In this document: piece by piece, positions 27,338-34,825 of the stretch
How the letters are laid out: the number at the start of each line of letters is the position of its first letter
Position numbering within the stretch: the first letter of the stretch is position 1
Assembly (NCBI RefSeq): GCF_020782245.1
Contig: NZ_JAJGNP010000003.1
Coordinates: forward strand, 124,001 to 188,000
Reading direction: 5' to 3'
Source of the DNA: Sphingobium soli
Lineage (GTDB): Bacteria > Pseudomonadota > Alphaproteobacteria > Sphingomonadales > Sphingomonadaceae
DNA: 64,000 nt
Translations under genes and position numbers: made by a program
The notes under the pieces: generated by a model
What the model saw: the letters and a program-made list of their open reading frames with translations, nothing else
Told to the model about the DNA's origin: nothing
Database searches by the model: none

Positions 27338-27781
27338 TTACCCCGCGTAACGCGCCGCCGTTTCCCGGATCAGGGCGATCATGTTGGGAATGCCCTGCGT
27401 GCGGTTTGAACTCAGCTGGTTCTTGAGGTCGAAGGGCGCCAGCGCGGCTTCGATATCGGTGCGCGCAATCTGCGCCGGGGCACTGTCCTGCACCGTCAGC
27501 AGCACCAGTGCGATGATCCCCTTGGTGATGGCCGCATTGCTGTCCGCCAGGAAATGGAGCCGGCCTCCCGTTTCCGAATCGCCGTCCAGCACGGTGGGAT
27601 AGACCCACACGGCGGCCGAACAGCCCCGCACCAGCGTCGCATCGGTCTTGAGCGCGTCGGGCATCGGCTCCAGCGCGCGCCCCAGGTCGATCAGCAGCCG
27701 ATAGCGATCGTCCGCGTCGAGAAATTCATATTCGTCCTGAATGTCGGCAAGTGCCGGGGGGGCAGCGGGCATATCGGTCAT
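27338..27781 (-). CDS. sufE: SufE family sulfur acceptor
   Basis: A 147-residue protein that accepts sulfur from the SufS cysteine desulfurase for Fe-S cluster assembly. The acceptor Cys is in LVRGCSAAVWVYP, preceded by RYRLLIDLGRALEPMPD and followed by DSNAAITKGIIALVL, all typical of SufE. The rest of the suf operon is not here. The gene starts 40 bases after the last small gene of the psp operon, with no terminator visible between, so read-through under envelope stress is possible. Confidence 0.92.
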   Translation of the reverse strand: MTDMPAAPPALADIQDEYEFLDADDRYRLLIDLGRALEPMPDALKTDATLVRGCSAAVWVYPTVLDGDSETGGRLHFLADSNAAITKGIIALVLLTVQDSAPAQIARTDIEAALAPFDLKNQLSSNRTQGIPNMIALIRETAARYAG

Positions 27782-27821
27782 GGCCGCCCATATAGGCGCA
27801 AAAGCGGGCGCGGGAACCCCG

Positions 27822-28055
27822 TTACAGATCGACTCCCGCCGCGATTGCTTCCAGCTTACGAATACGTTCCTTAAGGTCCGCTACCTCGATCCGGGCGGCG
27901 GCCGATGGCGGCGCGGCGTCTTCGCCCTGCCGGCCCAGTTCCGCGCGCTTGAGGTCCAGCCAGCCATTCCAGCCGCGCAGCGCCGCTGTGGTCAGGATAG
28001 CGATGCCCGCCAGGGCCGTCGTCGCCAGCGTCAGATAAATATAGGGGTCGTGCAT
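27822..28055 (-). CDS. Small psp-operon membrane protein (77 aa)
   Basis: One N-terminal transmembrane helix (about 8-26, LTLATTALAGIAILTTAAL), then a short linker and a C-terminal coiled coil (IEVADLKERIRKLEAIAAG). It has the same plan as the other small proteins of this operon but stops right after the coil and lacks the PspC-like tail that three of them carry. It is the last of the run, 24 bases after the previous stop. No known family; the role in phage-shock response is inferred from position and shape. Confidence 0.7.
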   Translation of the reverse strand: MHDPYIYLTLATTALAGIAILTTAALRGWNGWLDLKRAELGRQGEDAAPPSAAARIEVADLKERIRKLEAIAAGVDL

Positions 28056-28079
28056 CTTGGCCTCCCTGTCGCACCGCGC

Positions 28080-28331
28080 TCAGTCGCGGCTGCGCAATTT
28101 GTCGAATTCCCGCTCCAGCGCGGTCGAATCATCGGTGGCGAGCCGTTCCAGCACGGCCACCCGGTCCTTGAGCGCCTTCACTTCGGCGCGCAGCCGGTCG
28201 GCTTCCGGATCGGGGCCGCGATGGATGAAATCCTCGCCCTTGTGGCGGTTCACCACGCCCATCCGGGCCTTCACCACCTGCGCGATCATCACGATGGCGA
28301 TGATGGCGACGACCATTTCAAACGGATTCAT
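28080..28331 (-). CDS. Small psp-operon membrane protein with PspC-like tail (83 aa)
   Basis: The N-terminal helix (about 5-21, EMVVAIIAIVMIAQVVKA) is followed by a charged linker, the coiled coil RLRAEVKALKDRVAVLERL and the tail ATDDSTALEREFDKLR. That tail lines up with the C-terminus of this operon's PspC (YTSRNTRLADEIDSLR) and with the end of E. coli PspC (VTSDTFTLRSRFRQL). It has neither a PspC domain nor the PspB N-terminus, so I call it a psp accessory protein. It probably docks on PspA or PspB/PspC by the coil, which is inference. Confidence 0.75.
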   Translation of the reverse strand: MNPFEMVVAIIAIVMIAQVVKARMGVVNRHKGEDFIHRGPDPEADRLRAEVKALKDRVAVLERLATDDSTALEREFDKLRSRD

Positions 28332-28369
28332 GTCTCTTTCTCCCTGTTGGCGCCTCGTGCCACCGCATC

Positions 28370-28714
28370 TCAGTTGGCGGGGCCGCGCAGCCTTTCGATG
28401 TCGCGGGTCAACTGGTGGCTTTCATCAGTGACGATGCGCTCCACCACTGCCAGCCGGTCCTTCATCGATCCGATCTCGGCGCGCAGCTGGGCATTTTCCT
28501 GGCTCAGCAATTTGATGCGCTCGACCATTTCCTCATTCTTCTGCGGGTAGACGGCCTGGCCCCATGCGCCGTCCAGCGGATAGCCGTGGCGCACGCGCAA
28601 CCACGTGGTGAAAATCCAGCCGCCAATCGCGATGATCGCGATGAACAGCCCGGCGCCGATGATCCACGGCAGGTTGGGCATGATGATGGCGTCCACCATA
28701 TCGGTCTTGTCCAT
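28370..28714 (-). CDS. Small psp-operon membrane protein with PspC-like tail (114 aa)
   Basis: A transmembrane helix at about 15-38 (WIIGAGLFIAIIAIGGWIF), then TTWLRVRHGYPLD, a linker, the coiled coil IKLLSQENAQLRAEIGSMKD and the tail RLAVVERIVTDESHQLTRD. The segment after the helix (RVRHGYP) is repeated almost exactly in the next protein upstream (RVKHGYP), so the two are paralogues from tandem duplication. The protein should sit in the inner membrane with the coil in the cytoplasm. The function is unknown apart from its place in the psp operon. Confidence 0.75.
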   Translation of the reverse strand: MDKTDMVDAIIMPNLPWIIGAGLFIAIIAIGGWIFTTWLRVRHGYPLDGAWGQAVYPQKNEEMVERIKLLSQENAQLRAEIGSMKDRLAVVERIVTDESHQLTRDIERLRGPAN

Positions 28715-28744
28715 GGTCCCTTACTTCCCTTGGCTCACACCGGC

Positions 28745-29035
28745 TCAGCGCAGCGCGTCGATTTCACGGGCCGTCCGGGTGGCGGGATCGGTGGCGATCC
28801 GCTCCAGCACGGCGATGCGTTCCTCCAGCCGGCTGATCCGGCCCACCAGCTTTTCGTTTTCGCTGGACAGAAGGTCGATTTTTCGACCGGCGTCGGGATC
28901 GGTTCGATGAACGGTGTTTCCGTTATCATCCGTAACCGGATAGCCGTGCTTGACGCGCATCCAGGTTGTGATGACCCAGGCGCCCATGGACAGGGCGATG
29001 ATGGCGATCACGAAATTGGGTCCGGCAAAAGTCAT
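28745..29035 (-). CDS. Small psp-operon membrane protein with PspC-like tail (96 aa)
   Basis: A transmembrane helix (about 7-25, FVIAIIALSMGAWVITTWM) followed by RVKHGYPVTDDNG, the coiled coil KIDLLSSENEKLVGRISRLE and the tail LERIATDPATRTAREIDALR. It is a clear paralogue of the 114-residue neighbour. The tail matches the PspC C-terminal motif of this operon. It starts 30 bases after the pspC stop. Role inferred: an extra membrane anchor or coiled-coil partner in the Psp system. Confidence 0.75.
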   Translation of the reverse strand: MTFAGPNFVIAIIALSMGAWVITTWMRVKHGYPVTDDNGNTVHRTDPDAGRKIDLLSSENEKLVGRISRLEERIAVLERIATDPATRTAREIDALR

Positions 29036-29065
29036 TGGCTCTCTCCTCCCTTAAGGATGCGGGGC

Positions 29066-29440
29066 TCAGCGCAGACTGTCGATTTCGTCAGCCAGGCGCG
29101 TGTTGCGGCTGGTATAATAGAGTTCGATGTCGGCGAGCCGGCGGTCGATGTCGCGGAATTTGGACCGGACGTCGCGGGTGGAACGGGCCGGATTGGCGCG
29201 CACCCCTTGCCAGAATTTCTCGTCGTCCCGGTCGCTGTAGAGGTCATTGGGCTTGGTGTCGGCGACAAAGCCGATCACGAAATAGCCCAGCAGGGTCCAG
29301 CCCACGATGAAGAAGGACAGGACCATCGCGACGCGAACCCAGACCACGTCGATCCCGGTATAGTCGGCGATGCCGGAGCACACGCCCATGAACTTCCCGT
29401 TCTTCTTGTCGAGATAGAATTTGGTGCGGCGGGCGCTCAT
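29066..29440 (-). CDS. pspC: Phage shock protein C
   Basis: A 124-residue inner-membrane protein that, with PspB, senses envelope stress and binds PspA. The PspC domain is KNGKFMGVCSGIADYTGIDV followed by a helix (VAMVLSFFIVGWTLLGYFVI). The C-terminal half is charged and ends ELYYTSRNTRLADEIDSLR, equivalent to the cytoplasmic or periplasmic tail of E. coli PspC (MERYVTSDTFTLRSRFRQL). I chose the ATG at 29440 because the PspC domain begins there; it is 1 base from the pspB stop. Confidence 0.93.
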   Translation of the reverse strand: MSARRTKFYLDKKNGKFMGVCSGIADYTGIDVVWVRVAMVLSFFIVGWTLLGYFVIGFVADTKPNDLYSDRDDEKFWQGVRANPARSTRDVRSKFRDIDRRLADIELYYTSRNTRLADEIDSLR

Positions 29441-29441
29441 G

Positions 29442-29708
29442 TCAGTTCCTCCGGTCGAAAGTGTAGCTGTCGTCCTGTGCCGGACGTTGCGGGCGGAAAT
29501 CGGGATTGTCGGCGGCGACGATCCGTTCGACCGTCTGCAGCCTGTCTTCCAGCCGGCGGGCGAGAAGGTGGAGTTCATCCAGCAGCTTCTCGTCCTCGTC
29601 GGTGATCTTGGGGGCCTGCTTCCACTTGGTGACATAGTGGAAGATCAGCCAGGGCATGCCGATGAACAGCATGCCGCAGATCATGATGGGCAGGAACACC
29701 TCTTCCAT
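29442..29708 (-). CDS. pspB: Phage shock protein B
   Basis: An 88-residue protein. One N-terminal helix (about 4-24, VFLPIMICGMLFIGMPWLIF) is followed by HYVTKWKQAPKITDEDEKLL and a coil LLARRLEDRLQTVERIVAAD that ends NPDFR. The E. coli PspB ending (RIQALESILDAEHPNWR) is closely similar. With PspC it releases PspA from PspF or holds PspA at the membrane when the envelope is damaged. It is third in the operon, 4 bases after pspA. Confidence 0.9.
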   Translation of the reverse strand: MEEVFLPIMICGMLFIGMPWLIFHYVTKWKQAPKITDEDEKLLDELHLLARRLEDRLQTVERIVAADNPDFRPQRPAQDDSYTFDRRN

Positions 29709-29712
29709 CGGG

Positions 29713-30381
29713 TCAGCCTTCCTTGTTCATGCTGGCCTTCAGAGCGGCGAGATCAGCATCGACTTTGTCGGCCGACTTCAGCTCGGCAATCTCTTCCTCC
29801 AGCGTCTTGGGCTGCTGGCCCAGGCCCATGGCGTCGGCGCGGCCTTCGGCCATGTCCACGCGGCGTTCCAGCATGTCGAAACGGGCAAAGGCGTCGTTGA
29901 CCTTCTCGCCGGCATAGGCTTCGCGCACCCGCAGGCGGTTCTGTGCGCTTTCCATACGGCTCACCAGGCTGTTCTGGCGGGCGCGGGCTTCGCGCAGCTT
30001 GCCCTGCAACTTGGCGATATCCTCTTCCGAAGCCTTCAGCGCCTCGTCCAGCGTCTCGATCTCGTGCGCCAGATGCTCGGCCATGTCGGCCGCTTTCTGC
30101 CGCTCGACCAATGCCGCCTTGGCCAGGTCCTCGCGGTCCTTCGACAGGGCAAGCTGCGCCTTCTCGGTCCAGCTGTCCTGCAACGCGGTCAGCTTGGCGA
30201 TGTGCCGGCGCATTTCCTTCTGGTCGGCGATCGTGCGGGCGGCGGACGCGCGCACCTCGACCAGCGTCTCTTCCATCTCAAGGATGATCATGCGGATCAT
30301 CTTCGCCGGGTCTTCCGCCTTGTCGAGCAAGTCGGTGACATTGGCGGCGATGATGTCTCGGGTGCGGGAAAAAATACCCAT
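29713..30381 (-). CDS. pspA: Phage shock protein A
   Basis: A 222-residue, almost wholly coiled-coil protein of the PspA/IM30 (ESCRT-III-like) family, the same length as E. coli PspA. It opens with MGIFSRTRDIIAANVTDLLD (membrane-binding amphipathic helix) and has EDPAKMIRMIILEMEETLVE, the strongly conserved region. It coats damaged inner membrane and, when idle, restrains PspF, whose gene lies divergently at 30782. It is preceded by the 56-residue leader gene and followed by pspB and pspC. Confidence 0.96.
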   Translation of the reverse strand: MGIFSRTRDIIAANVTDLLDKAEDPAKMIRMIILEMEETLVEVRASAARTIADQKEMRRHIAKLTALQDSWTEKAQLALSKDREDLAKAALVERQKAADMAEHLAHEIETLDEALKASEEDIAKLQGKLREARARQNSLVSRMESAQNRLRVREAYAGEKVNDAFARFDMLERRVDMAEGRADAMGLGQQPKTLEEEIAELKSADKVDADLAALKASMNKEG

Positions 30382-30424
30382 GTCTTGGCTCCTGGTGCGT
30401 GTTCTTGTGGTTTGGCCCTTGCCC

Positions 30425-30595
30425 TTACGCCAGATAACGGGCGGGGGCGGGCATGTCGCTCGACGCGAGGATCGGCGCTTCGCTGGCGCGGGCCGGGCCG
30501 ACCGCCGACAGGATCATCGTGGATCCGAACAGGACGGCGGCGATGGCGACTGACATCAGCTGGCCGATTTCGCGCATATTGGTGGTCTTTTCCAT
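30425..30595 (-). CDS. Small membrane protein leading the psp operon (56 aa)
   Basis: A 56-residue protein that is the first gene downstream of the sigma-54 promoter. It has MEKTTNMREIGQLMSVAIAA, one hydrophobic stretch (about 13-33) and a polar C-terminus ending APARYLA. A GGGAG ribosome site lies 8 bases before the ATG at 30595, which decides that start. A signal peptide with cleavage after ARA is an alternative reading of the hydrophobic part. Its family is not known to me. It precedes pspA by 43 bases. Confidence 0.68.
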   Translation of the reverse strand: MEKTTNMREIGQLMSVAIAAVLFGSTMILSAVGPARASEAPILASSDMPAPARYLA

Positions 30596-30662
30596 GTTTC
30601 TTGCTCCCTGAACCTTGGCCTTCATATGATTTCCGCATCTTGCTGCGGATTGCCGATAGCTT

Positions 30663-30678
30663 TGCAGGGGGCGTGCCA
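30663..30678 (-). promoter_or_regulatory. Sigma-54 promoter of the psp operon
   Basis: On the minus strand the sequence reads TGGCACGCCCCCTGCA. This is the -24/-12 consensus (TGGCAC-N5-TTGCA) with GG and GC exactly 10 bases apart and one mismatch in the -12 part. Transcription would start near 30652, giving a leader of about 57 bases to the ATG at 30595. The pspF gene, which encodes the sigma-54 activator, reads the other way from 30782, so PspF sites should lie at about 30690-30775. Confidence 0.82.
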
Positions 30679-30781
30679 ATTTTCGAAAAGTGGCAGAATT
30701 GCGCGCCTTCGGGGCGTTTTAATCTAGTGCCGGCGGTATCCCTCTTGCCAAGGGGTGGGAAATTTCACCATAAGTTGGCGC

Positions 30782-31813
30782 ATGGAGAAAAATACGCAAT
30801 TTATCGGCCAGAGCTTCGCCTTTCTCGATGCGGTGGAGCAGGCCGGGCGCGCTGCCGAGCTCAATCGCCCGGTGCTGGTCATCGGTGAACGCGGCACCGG
30901 CAAGGAACTGATCGCCGAACGCCTGCATCACCTCTCCCCACGCTGGGGCGAACCGCTCATCACCATGAATTGCGCGGCGTTGCCCGAAACCTTGATCGAG
31001 GCGGAGCTGTTCGGCCATGAACAGGGCGCCTTCACCGGCGCCAACCGCGCGCGCCCCGGCCGGTTCGAGGAAGCCGATGGCGGCACGCTCTTCCTCGATG
31101 AACTCGGAACATTGTCGATGGCGGCGCAGGAAAGGCTGCTTCGTGTGGTGGAGTATGGGGAGGTCACGCGCATCGGGGCATCGAAACCCGTTCGGGTCGA
31201 TGTCCGCATCGTCGCCGCCACCAATGAAGACCTGCCCGCCGCCGCCGATGCCGGCCGTTTTCGCCCCGACCTGCTCGACCGGCTGAGTTTCGAGGTCATC
31301 ACCCTGCCGCCGCTGCGCGCGCGCGAAGGCGATGTCGCGGTGCTTGCCGATCATTTCGGCCGCCGTATGGCCGCAGAAATCAACTGGCCGCAATGGCCCG
31401 GCTTCACCGCTGCCTGCGCCGCCGAACTGGAAGGGCATGGCTGGCCCGGCAATGTGCGTGAACTGCGCAACGTGGTGGAACGCGCGGTCTATCGCTGGGA
31501 CGATCCCGCCCGGCCGATCAGCCGTATCACCTTCGATCCCTTCGCCTCTCCCTGGAAACCGCGCGCGATGATGCCGCGCCCTGAAACGCGCGAAGAAGCC
31601 CCCTCCCTCCCGCCAGCCGCGCCCGCATCCTTATCCTCGCCCTGTGACGGCATCAGCGACCTCAAGGCCGCGGTCGACACCTATGAAGCCGCCATCGTCC
31701 GCGCCGCGCTCGAACGCTATCGCTACAACCAGCGCGCTACCGCCAAGGGCCTTGGCCTCACCTACGATCAGCTGCGCCACTGCATGAAAAAACATGATTT
31801 GAGCGCCGGGTGA
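30782..31813 (+). CDS. pspF: Sigma-54-dependent activator of psp operon
   Basis: A 343-residue AAA+ activator without a receiver domain. Walker A is GERGTGKE (35-42), the sigma-54 contact loop is GAFTGA (82-87), Walker B is TLFLDEL, and GHGWPGNVRELRNVVERAVY marks the end of the AAA+ domain. A linker is followed by a Fis-type HTH (NQRATAKGLGLTYDQLRHCM). The start MEKNTQFIG follows PspF convention; a GTG at 30755 is possible but gives a longer leader. PspA is known to inhibit PspF. The gene is divergent from the operon it controls. Confidence 0.94.
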   Translation: MEKNTQFIGQSFAFLDAVEQAGRAAELNRPVLVIGERGTGKELIAERLHHLSPRWGEPLITMNCAALPETLIEAELFGHEQGAFTGANRARPGRFEEADGGTLFLDELGTLSMAAQERLLRVVEYGEVTRIGASKPVRVDVRIVAATNEDLPAAADAGRFRPDLLDRLSFEVITLPPLRAREGDVAVLADHFGRRMAAEINWPQWPGFTAACAAELEGHGWPGNVRELRNVVERAVYRWDDPARPISRITFDPFASPWKPRAMMPRPETREEAPSLPPAAPASLSSPCDGISDLKAAVDTYEAAIVRAALERYRYNQRATAKGLGLTYDQLRHCMKKHDLSAG

Positions 31814-31921
31814 GCGGGGACATTAACAGGTTGGATGGGGGGCGTACCTACCCATGAATGGCCAGCTACATTCAGCATCGAACTCCGGCATGCCCTATTT
31901 CATGCAAAAGCCGAAGGTCGG

Positions 31922-32221
31922 TCATGTAGATCGCGGTGCGCCGACTTCATAAACCTGCAAGTGGCGCTCTCCGATGCCAAGGCTCGCCCATGTAGATCGC
32001 CATTCATGGAGATGGGCAGCGTTGAAGTGACGGTCGAGGGCGAGCTGGTCGGCCCACATCTCCTTGACGTGAATGAGGCCAGGCTCGAACACATCTTCGG
32101 CGTAAACATAGTCCATGCAGCCCGCTTCGCCTCGGCTGATTTCAGCCATCCGCTTCATGGCAGGGCGGGCCGCCGCCCTATTCTCGGGCGGCAGTCGAAT
32201 CGTTCCGATAATCAGCAGCAT
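31922..32221 (-). CDS. Antibiotic biosynthesis monooxygenase (ABM)-like protein
   Basis: A 99-residue small ferredoxin-like-fold protein. It has MLLIIGTIRLPPENRAAARP, EISRGEAGCMDYVYAEDV, and the strand HVKEMWADQLALDRHFNAAH ending YEVGAP. This pattern fits the ABM/quinol monooxygenase family, which oxidises small aromatic substrates or acts in heme and quinone handling. I set the start at 32221 because the domain begins there. A start at 32263 would add 14 hydrophobic residues (MRIPLVLYAAYAAV). It is alone between pspF and udgX. Confidence 0.7.
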   Translation of the reverse strand: MLLIIGTIRLPPENRAAARPAMKRMAEISRGEAGCMDYVYAEDVFEPGLIHVKEMWADQLALDRHFNAAHLHEWRSTWASLGIGERHLQVYEVGAPRST

Positions 32222-32347
32222 GACTGCAGCATAGGCTGCGTAAAGGACCAGAGGAATCCTCATTTCTATCGCAAGCAGCCAGCTGAAACCTTCGTTGGCT
32301 GAGAATAAGGCATTTTGCGCGCAGCACGATGATTGGCAAACGCAAGT

Positions 32348-33784
32348 TTATGCCAGCGCCTTCACCCGCTCCCCGATCACTCGCAAATCCTCGACGAACC
32401 GCGCGCGTTCTTCCGCCTTCTTCGCTTCGTCGGGGATGCGCAGCAAATAGCTGGGGTGCACCGTCACCCATCCTTCCGCGCCATTGTCCAGCGCGATCGA
32501 GGAGCCGCGCGTGCGGCTGATCGTCACGGCCTTGCCCAGCATCGCCCGCGCCGCCGTCGCCCCCAGTGCCACGATCAGGCGCGGCCGCACGATGTCGAGT
32601 TCCTGAGTCAGCCACCATCGGCACGCCTGCACCTCGCCCGCATCGGGGGTCTGGTGGATGCGCCGCTTGCCGCGCGCTTCGAACTTGAAATGCTTGACCG
32701 CGTTGGTGACATAGGCGCGCGCCCGGTCCACGCCCGCCTCGATCAACGCCTGATCCAGCAACTGACCCGCCGGCCCCACAAAGGGGCGGCCGGCCTGATC
32801 CTCCTGATCGCCCGGCTGCTCGCCGATGAACATCAGCGGCGCGTCGAGCGGTCCTTCGCCAAACACGGTCTGCGTTGCTCCCTGATGCAGCGGACAGCGG
32901 GTGCAGCCCATCGCCTCCTCGCGCACCGCCGCCCATGCCGCCTTGCTGTTGCTGCCCGCGCCCGCCTTGCCGCCGCCCTCCCCACCGCCACCCGGTTGCG
33001 CCGGCGCACGCGGCGCGCTCGCGATCATCGCCGCCTCGCGCGCCTGCGCACCCGCAACCAGGTCGGGGATGAGCGCCGCCTCTGGCAGGTTGCGCCAATA
33101 TTTCTTGGGCATTTCCGACAGCATGGCCCCGGTCTTGAGCCGCGCCGGATTGAAGATTGCGGCATAATAGCCCTTCCACAGCGCCTCGACCGGGTCGCCC
33201 TCCGGCGCGTCGGCGCGTGTCGCGCCCGGTCCTTCGCGCAGCGTCTCACCTTCCCAGTGAATGCTGATGTCCGGCGTCAGGATCGACCAGCGCATCGTGG
33301 CGAAGCGGCGCACGAAAAAACCTGCATTGGCGCGCACGATATGATGGTCCGGTTCGAACCAGGCGACGAAGCGCGCCGCGCCGTCCTCTTCCACTTCCCG
33401 AAACCGGACGAAGGCGCGCATCTTGTGGATATCACGCCGCACCGCCTTGGCCAGCATGTCGATCCGCCGAAGCAACGGATCGGCCTTGTCCTCCATCAGA
33501 CCCGGCTGATCGCGCAGCCGTGTCAAAAGCTGATAGAGCAAGGCGAAGCGCTCCGCGTCGCTATGCAACACCACCGTCTCGGCCAGGGCGACGAACGCGC
33601 GCGGTACGGAAAAGGCCGCCCGGTCCGGCGCAGGGGGCAAAGGCGCGTCGCCGAACAGGTCGCCGCTCTCGCCCCTTATCTGCCAGGTCACATGATCCGG
33701 TTCGACTCCTGCAATCGCCAGCCGCCGCGCGGCATCGCGCCAGCCTTCGAAATCATCGGGCGCATCCAGCACTACGCGGTGCAT
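32348..33784 (-). CDS. udgX: Fused DUF4130-UdgX uracil-DNA glycosylase family protein
   Basis: A 478-residue fusion. The first 250 or so residues are a DUF4130 (probable DNA metabolism) domain beginning MHRVVLDAPDDFEGWRDAAR. After a low-complexity Gly/Ala linker comes a family 4-like uracil-DNA glycosylase with CTRCPLH for the Fe-S cluster, motif A GEQPGDQED and motif B VHPSYLLR. The insertion KRRIHQ, with His377, is the UdgX mark. In mycobacterial UdgX this His becomes covalently bound to the abasic sugar after uracil removal. The radical SAM partner of this fusion lies at 34998-36245. Confidence 0.9.
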   Translation of the reverse strand: MHRVVLDAPDDFEGWRDAARRLAIAGVEPDHVTWQIRGESGDLFGDAPLPPAPDRAAFSVPRAFVALAETVVLHSDAERFALLYQLLTRLRDQPGLMEDKADPLLRRIDMLAKAVRRDIHKMRAFVRFREVEEDGAARFVAWFEPDHHIVRANAGFFVRRFATMRWSILTPDISIHWEGETLREGPGATRADAPEGDPVEALWKGYYAAIFNPARLKTGAMLSEMPKKYWRNLPEAALIPDLVAGAQAREAAMIASAPRAPAQPGGGGEGGGKAGAGSNSKAAWAAVREEAMGCTRCPLHQGATQTVFGEGPLDAPLMFIGEQPGDQEDQAGRPFVGPAGQLLDQALIEAGVDRARAYVTNAVKHFKFEARGKRRIHQTPDAGEVQACRWWLTQELDIVRPRLIVALGATAARAMLGKAVTISRTRGSSIALDNGAEGWVTVHPSYLLRIPDEAKKAEERARFVEDLRVIGERVKALA

Positions 33785-33820
33785 GGATACGCCCTGATGG
33801 CCGGCGGGGCGGGGCAGGGG

Positions 33821-34285
33821 TCAGTCCTCGGCCTTGGCGCGTTCCAGTTCGGCAGGCTTGCGCTCGGCGAACTTGGCGCCCAGTGTCTTTTCCTCTTCGG
33901 CGGTCAGGTCCTTGGCCGCGTCGGGGAACATCTCTTCCTCTTCCTCGTCGATATGATGCAGGTAACGCTTCTTCAGCTGCGCGAACGTCTCGCGCCATTC
34001 CTTGCCGTTGAAGTCCTGCTCTTCCATCTCTTCCAGATAATCGTCGATTTCCTTATGCTCGGACACGCTATGCTGGGCATCCTCGCGCAGGTCGGGGCGA
34101 GCGAGCATGGTGGCGTAAAGCGTTTCTTCCTCCGCCGCGGCATGGGCGGTCACTTCGACCCTGAACTGGTCGAACAGCTTTTTCAGCCGATCATCATCGC
34201 CCTGCGCATCGTCCATCTTTTTGAACAACTGGCGGTGGCTATCATGATCCTGTTTCAGGCGGTGGAATATGGTGGCGTCGGCCAT
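33821..34285 (-). CDS. Hemerythrin HHE domain protein
   Basis: A 154-residue, strongly acidic four-helix protein with a di-iron hemerythrin pattern: DHDSHRQLF near residue 14, TAHAAAEEETLY, VSEHKEIDDYLEEM and LHHIDEEEEEMFP. Such domains bind O2, NO or iron, often in stress responses. It lies upstream of udgX on the same strand with a 36-base gap, so it may be co-transcribed with it. The exact role is unknown. Confidence 0.85.
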   Translation of the reverse strand: MADATIFHRLKQDHDSHRQLFKKMDDAQGDDDRLKKLFDQFRVEVTAHAAAEEETLYATMLARPDLREDAQHSVSEHKEIDDYLEEMEEQDFNGKEWRETFAQLKKRYLHHIDEEEEEMFPDAAKDLTAEEEKTLGAKFAERKPAELERAKAED

Positions 34286-34343
34286 GGTCGCTTCTCCTCT
34301 TGTCGAGGGGGAGAACGACGCGCGCGCGGATTGGCTCCGACTT

Positions 34344-34691
34344 TCAGCCGAACAGGAACCGAAAGATGATGGCGACGGGAATCCACAGCAACGCGCCGAT
34401 CACGCAGGCGCCCCAGAGCTGCACCAGATCGCGGCGAAAGCGCAAGGCAAGCCCGCTATGCGACAAGCCGCTTGCGTCCAGCATCTGCCAGCGGCGCTCC
34501 AACCCGCGCGCCGCCACCGCATAGCCGCCGATCGCGACGATGATACCCAGGTGCAGCGCGAGCGATCCGCCCATTTTCGCGACAATGAAAATCTGCGCCA
34601 GGCAAAAGACCACGAGCGCCGCCGCCAGATGGCTGCTGATCCGCTTGGCGAAGCCCTTACGCTCCGCCCGATGGCCCAATGTCGTCGCCAC
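34344..34691 (-). CDS. Small membrane protein of unknown function
   Basis: A 115-residue protein with about three hydrophobic stretches (ALVVFCLAQIFIV, LHLGIIVAIGGYAV, LWGACVIGALLWIPVAIIF) and a positively charged loop RGLERRWQMLD. The GTG start at 34691 is preceded by AAGGAG in good position, which supports it. It loosely resembles DUF202/YidH-type proteins in size and layout but I see none of the signature residues. It lies between the radical SAM gene and the hemerythrin gene, with a repeat-containing gap upstream. Confidence 0.6.
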   Translation of the reverse strand: MATTLGHRAERKGFAKRISSHLAAALVVFCLAQIFIVAKMGGSLALHLGIIVAIGGYAVAARGLERRWQMLDASGLSHSGLALRFRRDLVQLWGACVIGALLWIPVAIIFRFLFG

Positions 34692-34825
34692 GACCCGATC
34701 TCCTTGTCCGACCTTGTCAGCAGTATTTCGTACAGGGCGCTGTCAATCAACCCGAAATTGCCACGCGGCAGGGATAAATTGACGTTCGTCGGATGGCTGG
34801 GTTGGGTGGATGGCAGGCACAACTA

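Noticed and set aside
30691-30704. TGGCAGAATTGCGC as a second sigma-54 promoter, for pspF
   Set aside because: GG and GC are only 7 bases apart instead of 10, so the spacing is wrong.
34344-34691. A DUF202/YidH assignment for the small membrane protein
   Set aside because: Size and helices fit loosely, but the signature residues near the first helix are missing, so I left it unnamed.
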